Both the position numbers and the translations under genes were made by a program. From Isoetes taiwanensis (Eukaryota > Streptophyta > Lycopodiopsida > Isoetales > Isoetaceae), in NCBI GenBank assembly GCA_021234155.1, contig JAJEKV010000409.1:62001-126000 (forward strand): a stretch of DNA of 64,000 nucleotides. Direction: 5' to 3'. Positions 22,353 to 34,285 of the stretch are shown piece after piece. The first letter of the stretch is position 1, and each line of letters starts with the position of its first letter. The notes beneath the pieces are model-generated. The model worked only from the letters and a program-made list of their open reading frames with translations, ran no database searches and was not told the origin of the DNA.

Positions 22353-23871
22353 GGTGACGTTCCACATATTTATATGCCTTTTGGAAATACATGACATGTC
22401 ACTATGAATAATTAATGGTGCATTAATTATTCATAAGCTAAGGGTAGCTATGTTAATCATTAATTGTTAAGGTGGAAACCTAACCTTAAATCCTAATTCG
22501 AATTTAGGGCCTAACCTAATATTAAAAGGGGTTAATATATTAAATTAGTTAATAATAACCAATCCAGAGTTGCCACCTGGCCCAAATCGATTGGGCAAGG
22601 CAGGCTTGCTAATTTGGGACATCCAAATTGGGGCTTCCACCCCAATTTGCCCCAATTTGAATTGGGAGAGATTGGTGGAGGAGAAGCTACTATTCAAACT
22701 TCGTTCCAGCCAGAAGAATGGAGAACCAGAGAGATAGCTACGATACCGCTTAGTTTTAGCATAGCTTGTATTCTTCTGACCCTGTTTGAGTAGGTGGATG
22801 ATTAGATTTGATTCTATGATCTATTTATGATGATGATGGATGTTTGTATTTGATTGTTGTTTTCTCTTTCAGTTCCTCCTCTGTTTTATTGGATTAAGGG
22901 GGGTAGAGACCTAAAGGCAGAATCCCTTAAATCCCATTAAATGCGGCCTGTGCACAAGATCCCACTTGGCTGTAGATGCTATGTTGTGATTCAGCACCAG
23001 ATAACGAGCATGATGGTGGAACGGAGATGGAATCCTACCTAGTTTGACTACAAGATTCCTATAGTGTGCTAGGCTTATAGTTGGTCCTCGCGTTGGGGCC
23101 GAGTATGGGTCTGACACACTCCGGGTCATAAGATACGTGCCTAAACGGACGTCTTGGGCTCAATGAGCGCGCCAGTGCAGCCTATGGATTTTGGGGGGTT
23201 AAAGTCAGGTACAGATGTGTGTTCACCAAGGATGGCACAATCCTCTAGCCACCCATGGAACCATCATGTTCTGGGAGTGAATTCATTTCCTCCCTGCTTT
23301 ATCGGACCGGGGAGATGTAATTCGGAGTAGTCTCATCGGGTGAATCCATGAGATTGAGCCTCCGGAAGGCTATAACCACGTCATAACATGATATAATCTA
23401 TCTGCAAAGTGTGCACAGGAGGGGCGGATAGAGTGGCCCAACCTAACCATTGTTCTATGCCAGCCAATGCCATTGTCATGATTCCTTCTGTTGTTATCCG
23501 GAGGCCCTGACTGTCAGTTGACCCCCCCTTGAGTCTGAGCCCAGAATCCTTATTCCTGATGCATTTCCTATGTTGTATTGGTACTCTGTTGTTATTTGTG
23601 TGATGATGGATGGGCTGTCGTTCATGATGGCAAATTATTTATTTGTATTGTTGCCAGGTGCTAACATGTATGTACGCTTCTGCTATATAGGATTCCAATA
23701 GAAGGCGTGGGACGAGTGACACCTCTGTGTCCTTCACCCGGACATCTGGCCATCACAGGTGGTCCGAGGTAGACGAAGAGCCTTTCCATGGTGGTGTAGT
23801 CGCCATGGAAGAGGGGATTTCCCATATTTTTTATACGATGGGAGCATCGTATAGGTTCGGGGAGTGTCACA
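22353..23871 (+). mobile_element. Solo Gypsy-type LTR inserted in LINE (unit 1)
   Basis: It begins GGTGACGTTCCACATATTTA (family consensus TGTGACRTTCC) and ends ggggagtgtcaca at 23871, giving 1519 bp. It carries the family landmark ggggggtagagacc near 22900. LINE sequence is readable directly on both sides. No target duplication is evident, and the first base is mutated. It belongs to the same family as the LTRs at 25111, 29734, 33025, 48857 and 54288. Confidence 0.8.
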
Positions 23872-25110
23872 CTGTTTGAGCATAGCTTCTTGGAGATCTC
23901 AGGTGACCACAATTTCACTTGGTGCGACGATGCTCAGGGACAGGCACACGTTGCAACTAGGTATGATAGGTGCTATGCCAACATGCATGCGCAACGTATG
24001 CTACCTCGACTGCATCATAAAAATTATGTTCTCCAAACTATTTTTGACTATCATCCTCAGATCATTGGTTCAATGGACCTGCCTCTCATGTTCCCAATGA
24101 AATTGTATTCAAGCTGAATGCTCAGTATTTGAAAATTGAGGATTTCATTGCTGGGTGTCGTTGGGTCTAGGAGTCTACACCCTCCGATCCCAGTCTAATG
24201 AGGAGACTTATGAGCACATTGGCAAATGTCAAGGCGTACGCTAAGCAGTAGAGTGGGAATTTTAACCAATAGTACAATGAGCTCTAGCAGATTTGGCTTC
24301 AGGGAGGCTCTCATGCTCGGGGAAGCGAGTTGGTCGAGGAGAGATCTGGGAACTTGAATCCAAATATCAAAGCGGGATAAAGTGAAACCAGGCCTTTTGT
24401 GGTTAAGGGAGGGTGACAGGTACACAAAATCATTTTTCTCAACTGCTCGACTGTGGTGCCAAAGTTCGGCTCTCACCTCTATCCAGGTGAAGTGAAGACC
24501 ATGTTTCCGCACCTGAGCACATAAAACAATTTCTCATTTTGCATTTCACGTCTTCCTTTCAGAGAAAAGCACTCTCTTTTCACGAGGAAGCGATAGACCT
24601 TGTACTCTCAAAAATCGTACCTATTATCTCTTCTATGCAGCGGCAGAAACTCAAGGTTTCCCTCACATAAGCAGACATATTTTGGATAATATAGCTGCGG
24701 CATACAGAGGCACGTATTGAGCGAGGAAAACTAAACAGAAAGTAGTTTACCTCATGGATGTTCATGATAGCATCTCATGGATGTTCCTCTGTCGCATCAT
24801 GGACAAACTAGGTTTTGGTCACGCGTTCACCTCCATAGTTTGGAAATTATTGAGGTCTGCTAGAGTACTTCTTCACAATAGCATCTCATGGATATTCATC
24901 TGTCGCATCATGGACAAACTAGGTTTTGGTCCCACGTTCGCCTCCATCGTTTGGAAATTGTTGAGGTCTGCTAAAGTAACGGTTCTTTTTCAAGGGCATT
25001 CATCAGATTTCTTCACAGTGGAAACAGGCATTAGGCAGAGCTGTCCACTTGCCCCATTCCTTTTCACTATTATAGCCGAGGGATTCTTCTGTAGGGCGAT
25101 GGATGATGGT
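23872..25110 (+). pseudogene. LINE ORF2: endonuclease end, linker and reverse transcriptase start (unit 1)
   Basis: The endonuclease end reads HNFTWCDDAQGQAHVATRYD, the FTW..R.D motif. The linker has KPGLLWLREGDRYTKSFFST, typical of plant L1. The RT fingers and palm follow with FQGHSSDFF, TGIRQSCPLAPFLFTIIAEG and then an LTR insertion at 25111. The YADD/FADD catalytic box is not found in this piece. An internal 111-bp tandem duplication (24771-24991) repeats the SISWMFLCRIMDKLGFG motif, a change that would inactivate RT. Confidence 0.85.
24771..24991 (+). repeat. 111-bp tandem duplication inside LINE RT
   Basis: The segment starting catctcatggatgttcctct is followed 111 bp later by catctcatggatattcatct, and each encodes W-(M/I)-F-(L/I)-C-R-I-M-D-K-L-G-F-G. 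The same duplication is present in unit 2 (29394-29614), so it predates the segmental duplication. Confidence 0.85.
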
Positions 25111-25484
25111 TGTGACATTCCAGCATAATATACGATATGAATATGTATATTATACTGCCACATCACTAGTACATGTCGACCTTGACGAAATGTACATGGC
25201 GACCGTAAAGGGTTGCACCCTAGGGGGAAACTTCTCATGTTGCACATGCCTTTAAAATGTGCATATAACCCCATCTTGCCATGTGGCAAAGCCCTACATG
25301 ACCTTTTGGCCGTAATCTAAAAGGGTCATGTAAAAGAGACTAGAACCCTAAACTTTTCCTTTTCGGATTCCACTCTCCAAGAGCTTGCCTCACCAGCCCG
25401 GTTGCACCATTCACGCCTACCAAGCAGCGGAAAGCCGCTTTTGCGCCAGCGGATCTTCGAACTTCGTTCGTCTTCAGCCCGATC
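25111..25484 (+). mobile_element. LTR, 5' part only, cut by duplication junction
   Basis: It starts TGTGACATTCCAGCATAATA inside LINE RT and matches the full LTR at 29734 for 374 bp. It then ends abruptly where unit 2 of the duplication begins. Confidence 0.9.
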
Positions 25485-25512
25485 TTCTTTTTGCTTTGCC
25501 TCTTTTTCAGAC

Positions 25513-26764
25513 ATGGCAGGATTTGAGCCTTACAGCCAAATGTCCCAAACAAGCTATTCCTCCTTCGTTCCTCTTTCTCAAGGCATTGATGACAATTCCT
25601 CTCCAGACATGCCAAACATCCAACCAACACCTCCTGTCGTTCACTATCCATACCGTCCAGTTAGTCGTCCCACATTATCCTTATCTTCATGCGTTCAGCC
25701 TTTCCGGACATGTCTGAGATGTCTGCTCCTCCTCCTGCTAGCATCTTCACCTATCCACCTATGTTTCAAAATGACACACCTGGCTCCCAAGGTGTTTCCA
25801 ATGAAACCATCTGAGAAAAAAAAGCGAGGTCGCAAACCCAAGATTGCTAAAACGCCAGTAGGAGATGTTGTGAAGGGCAGGGGCACTAACTGGAAGGATC
25901 ACTGGGTCGTTACGCTAATTCATCTTCGTGGACAGATGCACGAGGAATTTCTCACTAAAGCAGGTAGACAAGGTGTTGATATTTGGCACAAACTTTACGT
26001 GCAATTGGTTGCAAAGTGTCCGGACTTGGACAAGGACAGCGAGGCTTGCAGGAAGAAATGGCAAGCCGTGTATAAGGAGTACAAAGCTGATAAAAATCAG
26101 AATAACGTGTCTGGTGCGGAATGGAGTGAGACGTGCAGGTGGTATGATCTTGTAGATCAATACATGAACCAACGAGCACATGTTGTGTGCTATGCTCATG
26201 AAAGTGCAAGTGATGCTAACACTCCAATAGCAGATGATCTAGATGAAGTTGAAGAGATTGATGTGCCTAGTGTGGAAAAAAGAAAGGCACCAGAAGATAC
26301 ACCAAAGGAATCTGAAGAGAAACCCACCTGCGTGGCCCAGAAACCCAAGAAAATTAAGAATGCTGTAGCAGAGGTTGCGAAGGCTGTTAGTGCTATGATG
26401 GAATTCAATAAGAAGGCTCATGAAGAGAGCTTAGAATTGGAGAAGAAGAAGTGCTCCTACGAGGAGGAGAAAATATCAAGAGGAGCTACAAGAATGCATG
26501 GATAATGCTGCTCGAGACGCTTTACGAGAATTAGGTGTGGCTTCTGATGGTGTTGCAAATGTTTCAGATTCTGATCTTCAAGAGGAGGTGGTTATACTTC
26601 ATTATCCATTGGAGGATACTGCAAGAAGAGACGCATTAGCTAGAGCTTTGTATGAAGTAAGGAATTGCAAACATGGAGGAGGATTGATATGGATTTGTGC
26701 TGTAACTAAACAAAGTATTGCTACGTTGAATTATATTGTAAAGGACATGGCTCATATCATGTAG
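25513..26764 (+). pseudogene. Second copy of the trihelix ORF (Harbinger 5' end missing)
   Basis: Same protein as 20486-21731, starting MAGFEPYSQMSQTSYSSF. In this copy the N-terminal part reads in one frame through 26505, but its Pro-rich segment (about 25670-25800) is frameshifted. An extra base near 26474 (aaaatatcaag against aaaatccaag) breaks the coiled coil, and the C-terminus continues from 26498. The left TIR was not included in the duplication. The right TIR is present and ends at 26934, followed by TTA. Without a left TIR the copy cannot be mobilised. Confidence 0.85.
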
Positions 26765-26937
26765 TGGAAAATGTAAACTTTTAAGACATGTCTTATATTA
26801 TTGAGACATGTCTTATTTGTTATAATGAAAAAATGATAAAAATAAGACATGTCTTAAACATGATGTGGCATCATAAAATGGTGTCATATAATTATATGAC
26901 AGTCCTAAAATGTGACTGTAGTAGAAAATCACCCTTA

Positions 26938-27398
26938 AATCCTCCCCCACAGAAAGGGCTAGAGCATCAGCGGTAGTTAGAACCGTAGATTTTATATTTG
27001 CAAGAGCATAAATGTCATAGGGGTTCAGTTGGTGGCTTGTTAAACCTCATGGGCCGGTGACATGTTGGGTTCGCAAGTGTTTCTGGTCATTCCCGAGGTG
27101 GCACTTTCATATCATGGTCGCGAGACACCAAAGTAGTTTTCACATCAAAAGATAAATATGGTAGATGGTCACCCATCAAGTGGAAGCAAGGTGAACAGGT
27201 GTGGGGCATTGTAAATGTCTATGCCTCCAACGTGCCTAGGCAGCATGTCGCCATGTGGACTTTTTTAAAAAATAAATTGAAAAAATAGGGAGATAATACA
27301 ACTTGATTGCTGCTTGGAGACTTTAATATGGTTGATGCCAATTTTGAAAGGCTTGATGGTGGTGAGGCCATTTCAGAATTCAAGAAGGAATGTGATAA
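26938..27398 (+). pseudogene. LINE endonuclease, unit 2 copy
   Basis: Copy of 21908-22352 with the same stops. It keeps a short segment (ggtgaggccatttcagaatt at about 27361-27380) that is deleted in unit 1, so unit 2 better preserves the ancestral LINE text next to the LTR. Confidence 0.85.
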
Positions 27399-28636
27399 GG
27401 TGACGTTCCACATATTTATACGCCTTTTGGGTATAAATACATGACATGTCACTATGAATAATTAATGGTGCATTAATTATTCATAAGCTAAGGGTAGCTA
27501 TGTTAATCATTAATTGTTAAGGTGGAAACCTAACCTTAAATCCTAATTCGAATTTAGGGCCTAACCTAATATTAAAAGGGGTTAAAATATTAAATTAGTT
27601 AATAATAACCAATCCAGAGTTGCCACCTGGCCCAAATCGATTGGGCAAGGCAGGCTTGCTAATTTGGGACATCCAAATTGGGGCTTCCACCCCAATTTGC
27701 CCCAATTTGAATTGGGAGAGATTGGTGGAGGAGAAGCTACTATTCAAACTTGGTTCCAGCCAGAAGAATAGAGAACCAGAGAGATAGCTACGATACCGCT
27801 TAGTTTTAGCATAGCTTGTATTCTTCTGACCCTGTTTGAGTAGGTGGATGATTAAATTTGATTCTATGATCTATTTATGATGATGATGGATGTTTGTATT
27901 TGATTGTTGTTTTCTCTTTCAGTTCCTCCTCTGTTTTATTGGATTAAGGGGGGTAGAGACCTAAAAGCTATCTAGATTTAGTGATGCTCCTAACTAGAAT
28001 CCCTTAAATCCCATTAAATGCGGCCTGTGCACAAGATCCCACTTGGCTGTAGATGCTATATTGTGATTCAGCACCAGATAACGAGCATGATGGTGGAACG
28101 GAGATGGAATCCTACCTAGTTTGACTACAGGATTCCTATAGTGTGCTAGGCTTATAATTGGTCCTCGCGTTGGGGCCGAGTATGGGTCTGACACCCTCCG
28201 GGTCATAAGATACGTGCCTAAACGGACGTCTTGGGCTCAATGAGCGCGCCAGTGCAGCCTATGGATTTTGGGGGGTTAAAGTCAGGTACAGATGCGTGTT
28301 CACCAAGGATGGCACAATCCTCTAGCCACCCATGGAACCATCATGTTCTGGGAGTGAATTCATCTCCTCCCTGCCTTATCGGACCGGGGAGATGTAATTC
28401 GGAGTAGTCTCATAGGGTGAATCCATGAGATTACGCCTCCGGAAGGCTATAACCACGTCATAACATGATATAATCTATCTGCAAAGTGTGCACAGGAGGG
28501 GCGGATAGAGTGGACCAACCTAGCCATTGTTCTATGCCAGCCAATGCCATTGTCATGATTCCTTCTGTTGTTATCCGGAGGCCCTGACTGTCAGTTGACC
28601 CCCCCGACTGCCAGTTGACCCCCTGACTGTCAGTTG
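27399..28636 (+). mobile_element. Solo LTR, unit 2 copy, 3' end deleted
   Basis: Copy of 22353-23871, starting GGTGACGTTCCACATATTTA. It is broken near 28600 by the deletion. Three near-identical words (ctgactgtcagttgacc, gactgccagttgacc, ctgactgtcagttgacc) lie at the joint, after which LINE sequence resumes at acctcgactgcatcataaaa. Confidence 0.85.
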
Positions 28637-29733
28637 ACCTCGACTGCATCATAAAAATTATGTTCTCCAAACTATTTTTGACTATCATCCTCAGATCATT
28701 GGTTCAATGGACCTGCCTCTCATGTTCCCAATGAAATTGTATTCAAGCTGAATGCTCAGTATTTGAAAATTGAGGATTTCATTGCTGGGTGTCGTTGGGT
28801 CTGAGAGTCTACACCCTCCGATCCCAGTCTAATGAGGAGACTTATGAGCACATTGGCAAATGTCAAGGCGTACGCTAAGCAGTAGAGTGGGAATTTTAAC
28901 CAATAGTACAATGAGCTCTAGCAGATTTGGCTTCAGGGAGGCTCTCATGCTCGGGAAGCAGAGTTGGTCGGAGAGATCCAGGAACTTGAATCCAAAAGTA
29001 TCAAAGCAGATAAAGTGAAACCAGGCCTTTTGTGGTTAAAGGAGGGTGACAGGTACACAAAATCATTTTTCTCAACTGCTCGACTGTGGTGCCAAAGTTC
29101 GGCTCTCACCTCTATCCAGGTGAAGTGGAGACCATGTTTCCACATAAAACAATTTCTCATTTTGCATTTCACGTCTTCCTTTCAGAGAAAAGCACTCTCT
29201 TTTCACGAGGAAGCGATAGACCTTGTACTCTCAAAAATCGTACCTATTATCTCTTCTATGCAGCGGCAGAAACTCAAGGTTTCCCTCACATAAGCAGACA
29301 TATTTTGGATAATATAGCTGCGGCATACAGAGGCACGTATTGAGCGAGGAAAACTAAACAGAAAGTAGTTTACCTCATGGATGTTCATGATAGCATCTCA
29401 TGGATGTTCCTCTGTCGCATCATGGACAAACTAGGTTTTGGTCCCGTTCACCTCCATAGTTTGGAAATTGTTGAGGAATCATTTAGAGTACTTCTTCACA
29501 ATAGCATCTCATGGATATTCATCTGTCGCATCATGGACAAACTAGGTTTTGGTCCCACGTTCGCCTCCATCGTTTGGAAATTGTTGAGGTCTGCTAAAGT
29601 AACGGTTCTTTTTCAAGGGCATTCATCAGATTTCTTCACAGTGGAAACAGGCATTAGGCAGAGCTGTCCACTTGCCCCATTCCTTTTCACTATTATAGCC
29701 GAGGGATTCTTCTGTAGGGCGATGGATGATGGT
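28637..29733 (+). pseudogene. LINE linker and RT, unit 2 copy
   Basis: Copy of about 24003-25110 with the same landmarks: KPGLLWLKEGDRYTKSFFST, the 111-bp internal duplication, and TGIRQSCPLAPFLFTIIAEG. It starts later because the endonuclease end was deleted. It ends at the LTR insertion at 29734, the same site as in unit 1. Confidence 0.85.
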
Positions 29734-31126
29734 TGTGACATTCCAGCATAATATACGGTATGAATATGTATATTATACTGCCACATCACTAGTACATGTC
29801 GACCTTGACGAAATGTACATGGCGACCGTAAAGGGTTGCACCCTAGGGGGAAACTTCTCATGTTGCACATGCCTTTAAAATGTGCATATAACCCCATCTT
29901 GCCACGTGGCAAAGCCCTACATGACCTTTTGGCCGTAATCTAAAAGGGTCATGTAAAAGAGACTAGAACCCTAAACTTTTCCTTTTCGGATTCCACTCTC
30001 CAAGAGCTTGCCTCACCAACTGGTTGCACCATTCCTGCCTACCAAATGCCGGAAAGCCCGCTTTGCGCAACAGATCTTCCGAACTCGTTCGTCTTCGGCC
30101 CGATCAGGAGCATGGACACCTTCCGAGGAGCTGGAGCAAGTCAAGGATCAGGTAAACGGCTATTTTGTTGTGCAATGCCAACTTCCAGTTCGGCATTAGG
30201 CCGAGTTAGTATGTTAGATTAGCCTTAGAGGCCTTATAGATTCCAAGATCGTAATCTCTAACGAAAGAACCTAACCATGTATGTTAGATAGATAGATTAG
30301 ATGATGTTCTATTGTTCTGTTCTACGGATGATTATGATTGAATTCTATGAATTCATATGTATTAGGAAGGGGGGTAGAGACCCTGAAGGCCTTAGTAGAT
30401 TATGCACCTAGTTAACCTCCATAATTCCCAAATAAGTGCGGCCCGTGCATAAGAGCCCGCCTGGCTGTGGGTGGCAGGCTAGATCGGTGTATAAAGACGA
30501 CATGTTCCATTACAGATTGATCTCTCTGGTGTATAAAGCCTACCAAGAATCTTAATGAGCTAGGCCTGATGGTTTGGCACTGATGTGGGCAAGGCATGGG
30601 CTCGACACCTCTTGGGTGATGCGTCACCTTCAATGGGATTCAAGTCATAGATGAGTAGTGGCTCTCTAGCCACATGTAATGGGCATGCGTGGCTTTGGAG
30701 GGAGTGATCTCCTCCTGCCTTATCGAGACTAGAGGGATGCAACCCAAGAGTAGCCCCTTTGGCTATGCACCCGGTAGGCTACGGTCAAGTCCAAGACATA
30801 TCAGTCTATTCTACAAAATATGCACAGGAAGGGCGGATGGAGCGGACTACCCAATGACCATGTTCTATGCCAGTCAAGTCCATTGTTATGAACTCTGTCT
30901 GCTTTGGCCTCTGGAGACCTGAGCCGTTAGTCGATCCCCATGAGTCTGAGCCTTGGGTAGGATTCCCCTTATGTTGATGTTGTTATCGCAGGTGCTATGT
31001 TATGTTGAGCCACCTTCCAAGGTGGAACTATATGTATTTAATACTATGCGCTTATCTCGTTTACGCTTCCACAGCTAGGTCGATCCCGAGGGTGATGGGA
31101 TGAATGACACGTTCATTCTGCCCCAT
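29734..31126 (+). mobile_element. Gypsy-type LTR in LINE RT (3' limit approximate)
   Basis: It starts TGTGACATTCCAGCATAATA directly after LINE RT and carries the family landmark ggggggtagagacc near 30370. It can be followed to about ttcattctgcccca at 31126. A clear GTCACA terminus and target duplication are not visible, so the 3' end is uncertain or eroded. The first 372 bp belong to duplication unit 2; the rest is single-copy here. Confidence 0.75.
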
Positions 31127-33019
31127 CGAGTTCTTGTTGCGTAGCAAAAATTCGATGTTAGGTGGACGGTCTCTGTCAGCATGCACGTTATCACGAGGGA
31201 TAAACTACCAGATTATTTGGAGTTTCTTTTGGAATGGAGATTTTAGCAGTTCAAGGGGACCCTCTTGGCCCGGCATAAGCATGCTACATGTGTCCACTTT
31301 TGGAACCTGCCAAAGCATCTACACTAGGTGTTTTAAAAATGGATACTGTTTTCGTATTCTTTCTATCAAAACTACTTCAAAAGTTCAAAATAAAAGTCAA
31401 AAGCATGTTAATGTTGAAGGTCACCATAAAGACAGTACTATTGGAGGTGAAAACAAATGAATCGAATTTAATACTATTAGTTATTGAAGCATTATATAAG
31501 TATCCAGGCCTAGAGTTGGGTACTTTTTTAGGTAGTTTTATGGTCCCTAATTAATATTTTTTACACTATAGCATGCTTATGCCCGGCCTTCAAAGACATT
31601 TGCTTTGGTGGAGAGGGGCTAACTTATCTATGGTTGCAAGAGTGCAGAAAGCTAAATCTGTCCTAAATACACGCATGTGTATGTGGTTTCAGTGTTGCTA
31701 GCTCCTCCTCAAAAATTTAAAGAGATCATTGCATTAGTTCATAACTTTGTGTGGGGTGGCAACGAAATAGGTGCAGTAGTTGCATAGAGCAAATGGATGA
31801 GGGCCTAGGTATGTCCGATTTCAAACTTCATAGTAAAGTTCTCCTCTCCAAGTTTCTTTGGCAGACTCTATTAGGCCGTGTACGATCATGTGGAATGTGT
31901 GTGCTTGTTCAGTCATTGCAGCACTATGTTTCCTTTTTCAAACTTGCACTTAAACCTCAATTTTGATGGGCTCTATTCTACCCCTACCCCCAAAAGATGT
32001 TTCCCCATGCATCTCCCTTTCTCAAGGGTGTCTTAAACGCATAGCAAACTGTGAGACGTTGGTGGCTATTGATCCGCTACATTGCAAGCAGAATTCTTCC
32101 CCCTTTTTGTGGCTTCCTCTTGACTGCCTCCCTCTTGTGGCGTCTCTGCACCTTAGAACACAAAAGAAGTAGTTAGACATTGGTGTCTCCATGCTTGGGA
32201 CATGGTATCACAATGAATTATTGCTAACATGGCCAACATTTCGTGAAAAATATCATCTGACGGTGCAGGATTTTCGTGTATGGGAGATCATTGTAGACAA
32301 CATCCCTCTTGTCCCTATACGAAGAGGAGTGGATCAGAAAAACTAATGGAGATATTTCATTGAATAAGGATTTGCAGCACTGCTACAGGTTCCTAATGTC
32401 TGCTCTACCCTTACCCCCAGTCTCACATTGGGTGTTTATGATGCAAGAGGAGCATCTCCATCGCATATGGAACTGCATTTGAGATAGAATTTCATTGTTC
32501 ACCGATCAATTAGAGTAATGAAGGTTCGTTCGTTTAATCCACGAGTGAGCCATTCTACCCTATATGCAAGTGGCTGCCTGAAAGTGCAGCCATTTGAGAT
32601 AAGAGTTTCATTCTTATCTTGCCCATTATGTGGAATGAATGGGATTCTTTCCTTCTGTGGAGATAATCATTGTCTTCATCCAGTTTCTTGGCCTACGGGA
32701 TAAATTCTAGAGGCAAAGGAAGGTCTGCAACAGGTATTTTGAGTAGTCAATGGAGCAGTCCTTCTGAAGATTCCAGAAGGTCTACTCTTGGAGCTGTGGG
32801 TTAAGAGACGTGCTTTTATCTTGCAGAGAGCGGATGCCATTGGTGGTTTCCAAATGCAGCCAGAAACTAGGATACATGTTCCAGGTTTCACTTCGAAGGT
32901 AGAAAGAAGCAAGAGAGCTTTTGGTAATGGCTTCATGGTCAAGAGGCTCAATTCCCTTGAGCTGTTTGTGTTTTCCTTGTATGTTATTTTTTCTTTGGTA
33001 TGCAGCTCTGCTTTTAATT
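31127..33019 (+). pseudogene. LINE ORF2 distal RT region, decayed
   Basis: Readable L1 blocks: WWRGANLSMVARVQKAKSVL near 31610, HNFVWGGNEIGAVVA near 31740, and LGMSDFKLHSKVLLSKFLWQ near 31805-31870. These are the conserved region after the RT palm in plant L1s (G-L-G-(I/M)-x-D/F..N/S-x-A/V-L-L). The YADD catalytic segment was not found between the LTR and these blocks. An AT-rich segment bounded by a 15-bp inverted repeat (31272-31286 and 31569-31583) interrupts the text. The chromovirus begins at 33025. Confidence 0.7.
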
Positions 33020-33024
33020 CTAGC
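33020..33024. other. Chromovirus target-site duplication, left copy (CTAGC)
   Basis: CTAGC immediately precedes the TGTGACATTCC start of the left LTR and recurs at 50368-50372 immediately after the GTCACA end of the right LTR. This defines one integration event of 17.3 kb. Confidence 0.92.
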
Positions 33025-33505
33025 TGTGACATTCCAGCACAGTATACAGTCCCAGGACGTATACTGTACTGCATCGTCATACATACACGCCATCCCGATT
33101 GACGTATACGCCGACGTGTAGCTAAGCAAGTAGCGCCCTAGGGGGCAACTTGCAAGTGTGTGTACATTTATTCATGTGTGCACTTTAACCCACTTAAATA
33201 ATAAGTGGGCATCTCAAGGGTCGATGGAAACCCTAGCCCTAACTTATAGCCTATATAAGGTATCCAAACCCTAACTTTCCATTTTCGTCCACAGCCTTCT
33301 AGGGATCCGTTTCGCTTGCTCCAAGAGTCGATCTTGGCTCCCGAAGTCTGTCTGAGCAGATCAGCTCATCAGCTTTCCTTTCCGGCTTCATCTTCAAGCA
33401 GTTCAGCAACATGGACGCGCTCAGGGCAGGAGGAGCAAGCCAGGGATCAGGTATTTTGCCAATTCAATAGTCTAATCCGCCCCCCAGGCATAGAGTAAGT
33501 AGGTT

Positions 33506-34285
33506 TCTAGAGCCTAGTTGCACTCAACCAACACAATGCAACAACCTGCTGATAATGAGCCATGTGGCCCTCCCCTTTATTTCCAAAATAGCAGTACAAC
33601 AATATTTCACTTCTAATAAACCGTCATTTCTAATAATCCCTCATGCACACCGGCCTTTTTGGGTATACAAAAGCATCAAAGTACCACAAAGGATCCAAAA
33701 CTCAAATAAGTTCATAGAGATTTATAGACCTCCGTCGCTAATGTCCAACACGACCCCAACAAGTCAAGATTCTTGCGAAACTCGCAAAGGGCATCTCGAC
33801 ATCCACCTTGAGCAGATCTGCAAAAGACACAAAGAAACACCTGGTACGAGGACCCCAATCTTGGCACAAAGGCTGCCACATCTAAGGCATACGAGGGCCT
33901 ACCACCAAGGCGCAAGGGCCCTCGACATCGACTCCACTGACAACCCAACATTCAAGACATAAGAGTCGCCCCAACAACAATGCTTGGCATGAGAGCCTCC
34001 AACCCATTGTACAAGACAACCTCGCAAGATCGAGAAGTCGAACAAGGAGCCAATCAACATAAAAAACTAAGACATTGACTATAAGAATACTACAATCATG
34101 CAAGGTTGTAACGCATGGCTAAAACTAAAAAGGGGGGGCATGCGACTACAAAGGGGAGGCTCAAAAGACGGCTGATGAAGATGGGAGGAATGCAACAAGT
34201 CTATAAATACTCCAAGGGGGACTCTCACAACTAGCCTCAAGAAGCGGATTTATCTGCTAATCTCAAAACGCAGATAAATCGCACT
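33506..34285 (+). mobile_element. Rolling-circle-like (Helitron/Helentron) unit 1, 780 bp
   Basis: It starts TCTAGAGCCTAGTTGCACTC and ends ..gcagataaatcgcact. Near the 3' end is a hairpin, gcggatttatctgc / gcagataaatcgc (13 bp with one bulge, 12-nt loop). It shares its first 47 bp and last 149 bp with the adjacent unit, but the interior is unrelated. There is no target duplication: the host reads gtt^tag with the unit inserted between two Ts. A TC start, a 3' hairpin, no duplication, head-to-tail tandem copies and conserved ends with differing interiors all suggest a rolling-circle element. The CTRR terminus of classic Helitrons is absent; insertion between T and T is what Helentron (Helitron2) types do. 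Confidence 0.65.

Larger units (their letters stand above)
20458..25484 (+). repeat. Tandem segmental duplication, unit 1
   Basis: This 5.03-kb block is repeated directly at 25485-30105. It contains most of the Harbinger element, a LINE endonuclease piece, a solo LTR, LINE reverse transcriptase and the first 374 bp of another LTR. The copies align collinearly with an offset of 5027 bp at the start. The junction at 25481-25484 (gatc^ttcttt) joins LTR sequence to Harbinger sequence, with ATC shared by both parental breakpoints (aatc^ttct at 20457 and gatc^agga at 30105). Confidence 0.92.
25485..30105 (+). repeat. Tandem segmental duplication, unit 2
   Basis: Direct copy of 20458-25484. It is shorter because it lost about 470 bp corresponding to 23533-24002, with a short repetitive filler at the joint (28585-28637). 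It retains 28 bp at 27966-27993 that unit 1 lacks. Identity elsewhere is very high by eye. Confidence 0.92.
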
